From Paludibacteraceae bacterium (lineage in GTDB: Bacteria > Bacteroidota > Bacteroidia > Bacteroidales > Paludibacteraceae), in assembly GCA_017541805.1 (NCBI GenBank), contig JAFXYK010000028.1, positions 1 through 34,570 of the forward strand: 34,570 bases of DNA, written 5' to 3'. The position numbers and the translations under genes are program-made. Shown piece after piece: positions 30,359 to 34,570 of the stretch. The notes beneath the pieces are model-generated. The model did no database searches, was not told the origin of the DNA, and saw nothing but the letters and a program-made list of their open reading frames with translations. Numbering within the stretch: position 1 is the stretch's first letter; each line of letters starts with the position of its first letter.

Positions 30359-31371
30359 GTCTTGAGTCCTTCCTGTGTAAATTCATAACGTTTAACTTGT
30401 CCAGCAAACTTATTCGTCAGAGCTTTTTCTACAGCATAGCGGCTGGTTCCCGGGCAGTAGAAGAACATAAATCCGCCGCCGCCGGCTCCGCTTACTTTAC
30501 CTCCTGTGGCACCGGCTTCTATCGCTGTTTGATAGATATTATCGAGTAGTGGATTGGTGATCCCTGAGGCTGTTTTTTTCTTATGCTCCCACCCGAAGTT
30601 AAGTATCTCTCCGATTGCGTCAATATCACCTTTAAGCAGGCTCTCTTTCATCCAAACGGCTTGCTCTTTTAGTTGATGCATAGCTTCGATGGATTTATTG
30701 TTCTTCGCTTTGACATTATCGATTTGTCCTTGAATGATCTCCGCGCTCACATGCGAGGTCTCGGTATAGTAGAGGAGTAAATTGTGTGCTAGTTCATCCT
30801 GATAGCGCTGGCGAATACGAAGCGGATTGACAATTACTTTATCATCCTGCAGGAATTGCATAAAATTGAATCCTCCAAAGGTAGCTGCGTATTGATCTTG
30901 TTTTCCTCCGGCCATGCCGAGATCGATTCGTTCAATCTCATAGGCTAAACGTGCCAAATCATATTCTCCTAACGGCAGTTTGAGCCATTCGGCAAAAGCG
31001 CCTAAGATACTGACAACTAATGTACTGGATGTGCCTAAACCACTTCCGGCAGGGGAGTCTACATGGCTGGTAATGCGGAAGGATAAAGGCTTGTGGCAGA
31101 AATCCTTTACGACTCGGTTATATACTCCTTTTGCAAGGACGAAATACCCTTTGGTGTCTAAAATCTTCGTGGATTCATAAACCTCTTCAAGTCCTGCATC
31201 GGGAGAAGAGAAGATAATTTGACCATTGTCAAGGGGCTCGATGGTGGTGTAGGCATAGAGCGAAATCGTTGCGTTGAGAATCGCTCCACCGAAAAGGTCA
31301 GAGTAGGGGGATACGTCTGTTCCTCCACCTGCCAAACCTAATCGTAAGGGTGCTTTACTTCGAATTTTCAT
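30346..31371 (-). CDS. hddA: D-glycero-alpha-D-manno-heptose-7-phosphate kinase HddA
   Basis: A GHMP-family kinase of 341 residues that phosphorylates heptose 7-phosphate at C1, giving the alpha-1,7-bisphosphate. Seen: the N-terminal KAPLRLGLAGGGTDVSPY (6-23), the GHMP ATP loop SPAGSGLGTSST (about 107-118), and the C-terminal KVSGAGGGGFMFFYC (about 293-307). The alpha-anomer kinase and the HddC-type nucleotidyltransferase in the same operon point to the GDP-heptose branch used for S-layer or capsule glycans, rather than the HldE/ADP-heptose branch of LPS core. That assignment is inferred from family. It overlaps the glycosyltransferase gene by 17 nt. Confidence 0.92.
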   Translation of the reverse strand: MKIRSKAPLRLGLAGGGTDVSPYSDLFGGAILNATISLYAYTTIEPLDNGQIIFSSPDAGLEEVYESTKILDTKGYFVLAKGVYNRVVKDFCHKPLSFRITSHVDSPAGSGLGTSSTLVVSILGAFAEWLKLPLGEYDLARLAYEIERIDLGMAGGKQDQYAATFGGFNFMQFLQDDKVIVNPLRIRQRYQDELAHNLLLYYTETSHVSAEIIQGQIDNVKAKNNKSIEAMHQLKEQAVWMKESLLKGDIDAIGEILNFGWEHKKKTASGITNPLLDNIYQTAIEAGATGGKVSGAGGGGFMFFYCPGTSRYAVEKALTNKFAGQVKRYEFTQEGLKTWTL

Positions 31372-32488
31372 ATATTTTTGCGGTCATAGCTGACCACGCG
31401 TATTTTTGTTTTTGTATCTGAATGTTCTTGCTAAATTGCGTTTCCCGTTGTTTGGTATCCATGTCGGCAAAAGATCCTATCGCTTTAGCGATATTGTCTT
31501 CGTCAACTTCGCAAACATATCCGACTTTACCATTGGGTACAATCTCTGCTAAGCCGCCTACATTAGTAACCAACATGGGTCTCTCAAAATGGTATGCAAT
31601 CTGTGTTACACCGCTTTGCGTAGCTGTCTTGTACGGCTGTACAATAAGGTCCGCTGCAGAAAAATAATACCGTACCTTATCATCAGGAATGAAATCCGTA
31701 TGCCAGGCAATAGCTCCTTCGAGTTGCAGTTCTTTTTCCAACTCACCATATTGCGCACCATTATTGTAAAATTCACCCGCCACGACTAAAAGAAGATTCT
31801 TTTTGGGGACTTTTGCGTACGCTTTCATCAGCAGGTCAAGACCTTTGTAGTCGCGTATAAAGCCAAAGAAAAGAAGGACAGTCTTATCTTTTGGAAGACC
31901 CAAATACGCACGTGCCTCAGCTTTGGGTACCGCTATGCCGAAGTTATCGTACAGAGGGTGCGGATTGAACATGACATCATCATGACGTTTGGCGGGAAGG
32001 AATTTCCGACAATCTTCTCGTACGCTCTCTGACATGGCTATGAACCGATCAACGCTACGTACAAAATAGCGAATAAGCCACTTGTCCCAAAAATGAGGTT
32101 CGTGCGGGATGACATTGTCAAGGATAGAGACGACGCGGATACCCTTTCGACGGCATAAGCGCGCGATAGTGCCCAAGCACGGAGCCATAAGGGGAATCCA
32201 AAACTTAATGACAACCAGGTCTATCTTCGCCTTGCGGATCTTCCGCACCGTAGAGAACCATGAGAAGGGATTGATGCTGTTCATCGTGCGAGTGATGGAC
32301 AGATCGTCAGGCTTGGGCGAGTCTGAGTATTGTGTCTTTCCTGGGAAAAGGAAGTCCGGATACTGCATAGTGAAGGTAAATATCTCTACCTCGTGCCCTT
32401 CCTCCATAAACTGCCTTGCCAAACGCTCATTGAAGGCTGCTAATCCGCCTCTATACGGCCATGATGTCCCTACTATTCCTATTCGCAC
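31355..32488 (-). CDS. Glycosyltransferase family 4 protein
   Basis: A GT-B fold retaining glycosyltransferase of 377 residues. The N-terminal half opens with GIVGTSWPYRGGLAAFNERLA (split here for length at residues 4-24), the acceptor-side Gly-rich loop. The C-terminal GT4 (Glycos_transf_1) domain has LLFFGFIRDYKGLDLLMKA (about 210-228), YYFSAADLIVQPYKTATQSG (about 273-292), and LVTNVGGLAEIVPNGKVGYV, with the nucleotide-sugar-binding Glu region. It is the first gene of the heptose operon, so a heptosyl or other envelope glycan transfer is plausible but not shown. The start codon is GTG at 32488; a nearby ATG at 32498 is out of frame. Confidence 0.88.
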   Translation of the reverse strand: MRIGIVGTSWPYRGGLAAFNERLARQFMEEGHEVEIFTFTMQYPDFLFPGKTQYSDSPKPDDLSITRTMNSINPFSWFSTVRKIRKAKIDLVVIKFWIPLMAPCLGTIARLCRRKGIRVVSILDNVIPHEPHFWDKWLIRYFVRSVDRFIAMSESVREDCRKFLPAKRHDDVMFNPHPLYDNFGIAVPKAEARAYLGLPKDKTVLLFFGFIRDYKGLDLLMKAYAKVPKKNLLLVVAGEFYNNGAQYGELEKELQLEGAIAWHTDFIPDDKVRYYFSAADLIVQPYKTATQSGVTQIAYHFERPMLVTNVGGLAEIVPNGKVGYVCEVDEDNIAKAIGSFADMDTKQRETQFSKNIQIQKQKYAWSAMTAKIYENSK

Positions 32489-32514
32489 AATAACGCATGT
32501 TTATAATTAGGCTG

Positions 32515-32546
32515 CAAAATTACAAAAAAAATATCAATTATGCAAA
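32515..32546 (-). promoter_or_regulatory. Promoter of the glycosyltransferase-heptose operon
   Basis: On the minus strand: TTTG (32543-32546), 20 nt, TAATTTTG (32515-32522), continuing GCAGCCTAATTA. Perfect match to the Bacteroidetes consensus; leader to the GTG start is about 23 nt. Confidence 0.82.
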
Positions 32547-32580
32547 TTTTTGTCAAAAATATCGGAATTTTAGTTTTTTA

Positions 32581-32612
32581 TTTGTGTAAATAAAAACTTT
32601 TCCGTAATTTTG
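32581..32612 (+). promoter_or_regulatory. Promoter of the cytidylyltransferase-kdsD-kdsC operon
   Basis: TTTG (32581-32584), 20 nt, TAATTTTG (32605-32612), continuing GCATGCTAATT. Perfect match; leader to the ATG at 32645 is about 29 nt. The element after the -7 box is almost identical to that at thiL. Confidence 0.82.
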
Positions 32613-32644
32613 CATGCTAATTTGTGCAATATTGTTTTTTTAGA

Positions 32645-33325
32645 ATGAAGAATATCGTTTTTGTATTAGCCGGCGGAACCGGAAGCAGAGTGGGGGGAGA
32701 GACTCCGAAACAATTCTTGCCGTTAGCAGACGGCCGATCGGTGTTAGAGCACTCCGTGGATGCGTTTGAGATATCCCATTATATTGATGAGATTGTAATT
32801 GTGATGCATCCTGATTGGATAGTAGAAACAGAGGAAATGGTAAGCAAGAACGAATGGAGAAAAGTGAAACGGGTAATTAGTGGCGGAAATGAGCGATGGG
32901 AGAGTTCTTGGAATGGAATATCGTTGTACCTTAAGGAGGATAAAAAAGATCCGGATACGTTCTATTGGTTTCATGATGCGGCACGACCCTACGTGTCACA
33001 AGAGATTATCAGTCGTGTAGCTGAAGGACTGAAAACTCACTTGGCTGTGACGGTAGCTGTTCCGGTGACAGATACATTATATCAAGTGAAAAACGGTAAA
33101 GTGGATGCTATCCGCAATAGAAAAGAGTTCATGAGAGCTCAAACGCCGCAAGCGTTCCATTATCTGGTGATTGGTCCGGCATATATGCGAGCCATAGAGA
33201 AGAGAAAGATTGAAGCGACGGACGATGTGGGCATTTTGATGAAATATAATCCGGAGGTAGAAGTGTATATCGCGGAAGGCGAAGAAGCTAATCGTAAAAT
33301 TACATACGCAGAAGACCTGAAATAA
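32645..33325 (+). CDS. IspD/TarI-family cytidylyltransferase (MEP or pentitol-phosphate type)
   Basis: A 226-residue CTP-dependent nucleotidyltransferase. The N-terminal CTP-binding loop is LAGGTGSRVGGETPKQFLPL (residues 8-27), followed by HDAARPYVS (about 110-118), AVPVTDTLY (about 138-146), RAQTPQAF (about 164-171) and a C-terminal TDDVGIL...GEEANRKITYAEDL. IspD makes CDP-methylerythritol for isoprenoids; TarI makes CDP-ribitol. The NRKEFMRAQTPQAF and MKYNPEVEVYIAEGEEANRKITY stretches look to me more like TarI-type enzymes than like classic Bacteroidales IspD, and the gene sits with kdsD and a kdsC-like gene, so I leave the exact substrate open. An in-frame GTG at 32624 is possible, but the ATG fits the family start (MKNIVFVLAGG). 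Confidence 0.85.
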   Translation: MKNIVFVLAGGTGSRVGGETPKQFLPLADGRSVLEHSVDAFEISHYIDEIVIVMHPDWIVETEEMVSKNEWRKVKRVISGGNERWESSWNGISLYLKEDKKDPDTFYWFHDAARPYVSQEIISRVAEGLKTHLAVTVAVPVTDTLYQVKNGKVDAIRNRKEFMRAQTPQAFHYLVIGPAYMRAIEKRKIEATDDVGILMKYNPEVEVYIAEGEEANRKITYAEDLK

Positions 33326-33338
33326 TTATAATCTTGTT

Positions 33339-34313
33339 GTGATGGCAAATCAAATTATAGAAAAAGCAACTGAGTGCTTGCAATGTGAGGCAACTGCCAT
33401 CGAGGCACTTATCCCACGACTCGGAGAGGAGTTCTTACAAGCAGTTGAAACCATTCGAAACTGCAAAGGAAAGATTGTCGTTACCGGCGTCGGAAAGAGC
33501 GGACATATAGGTTCGAAGATAGCGGCTACGCTGGCTTCTACCGGCACGCCTGCCTTCTTCCTCAATCCGCTGGATGCCTATCATGGAGACCTGGGCATGC
33601 TGTCCGAACAGGATCTGGTGCTTGCCATCTCCTATTCTGGCGCAACGGAAGAGTTGCTGCGTTTCTTGCCGCTCATTCAAGCGAAGAAAATCCGCATTAT
33701 TGGCATGTCCGGAAACCCCGATAGCCTTTTGGCGCGCTGGTCGGACATCCACTTGAATATAGCCGTAGAGCACGAGGCGGATCCCTTGAACCTTATTCCG
33801 ACGGCATCCACAACAGCCACGCTAGCTTTAGGCGACGCGCTGGCATGTGCACTCGTGGAGGCGAATCATTTCCAACCGACGGACTTCGCTAAACTGCATC
33901 CGGGAGGCGATCTTGGACGCAAACTCTTGGCGAAAGTGGAGGATGTGATGTTCACGGACAACCTGCCGTTCCTCCAACCGAATATGCCGCTCAGCGAAGC
34001 CATCGAGATTGTGACGAAGGGCACCTTGGGCATCGGTATCGTTGTGGAGAACGAAGCACTCGTAGGCATCATCACGGATGGCGACATCCGTCGAGCGATG
34101 CAACGACTGGGCCAGGACTTCTTCGCGACACCTGTCTCCTCCGTTATGTGTAAGACTCCGAAGACGATTAGTCGCAATGCAAAGATAGTGGAAGCCGGAG
34201 AGACGATGAACCATCACTCCATCCACACGCTGGTCGTGCTGGATGACGCTGCCCATGTGGTGGGCGTTATTGACTCCTTCTCATGCTTACCCGGAACAAG
34301 ATTCTATCATTGA
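33339..34313 (+). CDS. kdsD: Arabinose-5-phosphate isomerase (KdsD/KpsF/GutQ family)
   Basis: Interconverts D-ribulose 5-phosphate and D-arabinose 5-phosphate, the first step to Kdo. The 324-residue protein has a SIS domain (about 30-180: KIVVTGVGKSGHIGSKIAATLASTG, then AYHGDLGM and ISYSGATEE), the family's NLIPTASTTATLALGDALACAL, and LHPGGDLGRKLL leading into two CBS domains (about 208-262 and 272-324) with GIITDGDIRRAM. CBS pairs in this family bind nucleotide-type effectors. A second ATG two codons in (33342) is equally possible. It lies 13 nt after the cytidylyltransferase gene. Confidence 0.93.
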   Translation: MMANQIIEKATECLQCEATAIEALIPRLGEEFLQAVETIRNCKGKIVVTGVGKSGHIGSKIAATLASTGTPAFFLNPLDAYHGDLGMLSEQDLVLAISYSGATEELLRFLPLIQAKKIRIIGMSGNPDSLLARWSDIHLNIAVEHEADPLNLIPTASTTATLALGDALACALVEANHFQPTDFAKLHPGGDLGRKLLAKVEDVMFTDNLPFLQPNMPLSEAIEIVTKGTLGIGIVVENEALVGIITDGDIRRAMQRLGQDFFATPVSSVMCKTPKTISRNAKIVEAGETMNHHSIHTLVVLDDAAHVVGVIDSFSCLPGTRFYH

Positions 34314-34319
34314 GAGCCT

Positions 34320-34570
34320 ATGAAAGACGTAAAATTATTTTTGACGGATGTGGACGGATGTCTGACGGACGGCGGCATGTACTATACCGCCGAAGGCGAA
34401 GTGATGAAACGCTTCTGCGTGTACGATGGCATGGGTATGGTGTGTCTGCAGCAGGCAGGGATTCCGTGCGGTATTCTGACATCAGAGAACTCGATGATTG
34501 TGAAGGCGCGTGCGGAGAAGTTGAAATTGCAGTACCTCTATCTTGGCGTGGGCAGTAAGGTCAATCCGAA
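34320..34570 (+). CDS. KdsC-like HAD phosphatase (3' end outside window)
   Basis: Only the first 83 codons are in the window. The start MKDVKLFLTDVDGCLTDGGMYY gives HAD motif I (DVDG, Asp10 nucleophile and Asp12), followed by GEVMKRFCVYDGMGMVCLQQAGIPCGILTSEN with the motif II Thr/Ser. This is the layout of cap-less C0 HAD enzymes of the KdsC (Kdo-8-phosphate phosphatase) group. Its place 6 nt after kdsD supports a role in Kdo synthesis, although the same fold also occurs as the phosphatase for other nonulosonic acids. Confidence 0.82.
   Translation, partial: MKDVKLFLTDVDGCLTDGGMYYTAEGEVMKRFCVYDGMGMVCLQQAGIPCGILTSENSMIVKARAEKLKLQYLYLGVGSKVNP

Noticed and set aside
1..34570. CRISPR arrays, insertion sequences, prophage, restriction or other defence genes
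   Set aside because: No direct-repeat array, transposase, integrase or defence-type domain was seen; almost all genes are core Bacteroidales functions.

Overview
The window is about 34.6 kb of bacterial chromosome from a member of the Bacteroidota, most likely an uncultured Bacteroidales. Three things support this: a type IX secretion system (T9SS) core operon in the order porP-porK-porL-porM-porN; a full-length sprA/sov translocon gene next to ruvA; and promoters of the Bacteroidetes type (TTTG, about 20 nt, TAnnTTTG) with no Shine-Dalgarno sequences. The family or genus cannot be fixed from sequence alone. I see no insertion sequence, prophage, CRISPR array or rRNA. Nearly all of the window is core chromosomal content, and no stretch over 300 bases lacks a gene.

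Layout: (1) 1-2868, minus strand: a SpmA/SpmB-type membrane protein, ybeY, then a secreted PL1 pectate lyase-like protein cut by the window edge. (2) 2869-2928: a symmetric divergent promoter. (3) 2929-4238, plus: an O-methyltransferase-like protein and a PduO-type cobalamin adenosyltransferase. (4) 4267-17999, plus: one tightly packed run with no gap over about 50 bp: DUF2795 protein, porPKLMN, ftsX, a DUF3098 protein, uppP, truB, queA, ung, polA and a DUF4886 protein. (5) 17965-18235, minus: tRNA-Asp and tRNA-Arg with promoter and terminator, divergent from dtd (plus). (6) 18776-27461, minus: ruvA, sprA and a NadR-like kinase. (7) thiL (plus), which overlaps the following operon tail to tail. 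(8) 28618-32488, minus: a GT4 glycosyltransferase, hddA, gmhA and an HddC-GmhB fusion, i.e. the four activities for nucleotide-activated D-glycero-D-manno-heptose. (9) 32645 to the end, plus: an IspD/TarI-family cytidylyltransferase, a KdsD-type arabinose-5-phosphate isomerase and a partial KdsC-like phosphatase.

How the genes fit together: SprA (outer-membrane translocon), PorK/PorN (periplasmic ring), PorL/PorM (proton-driven motor) and PorP (outer-membrane attachment partner) form most of the T9SS core. The secreted pectate lyase may be a cargo, but its C-terminus is outside the window. UppP, the heptose genes and KdsD/KdsC serve envelope glycan synthesis. FtsX links to envelope and division processes.

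Most notable observations: PolA appears to have lost nearly all of its 3'-5' proofreading domain. A 17-bp perfect inverted repeat forms a mirror-image bidirectional promoter with almost leaderless transcripts. tRNA-Arg(ACG) has A19/U56 in place of the near-universal G19/C56. The DUF4886 stop codon lies inside that tRNA gene. thiL and hddC-gmhB overlap tail to tail by 51 bp. Two promoters share an extended element around TTTGCATGCTAATT. I found no clearly new multi-gene system.
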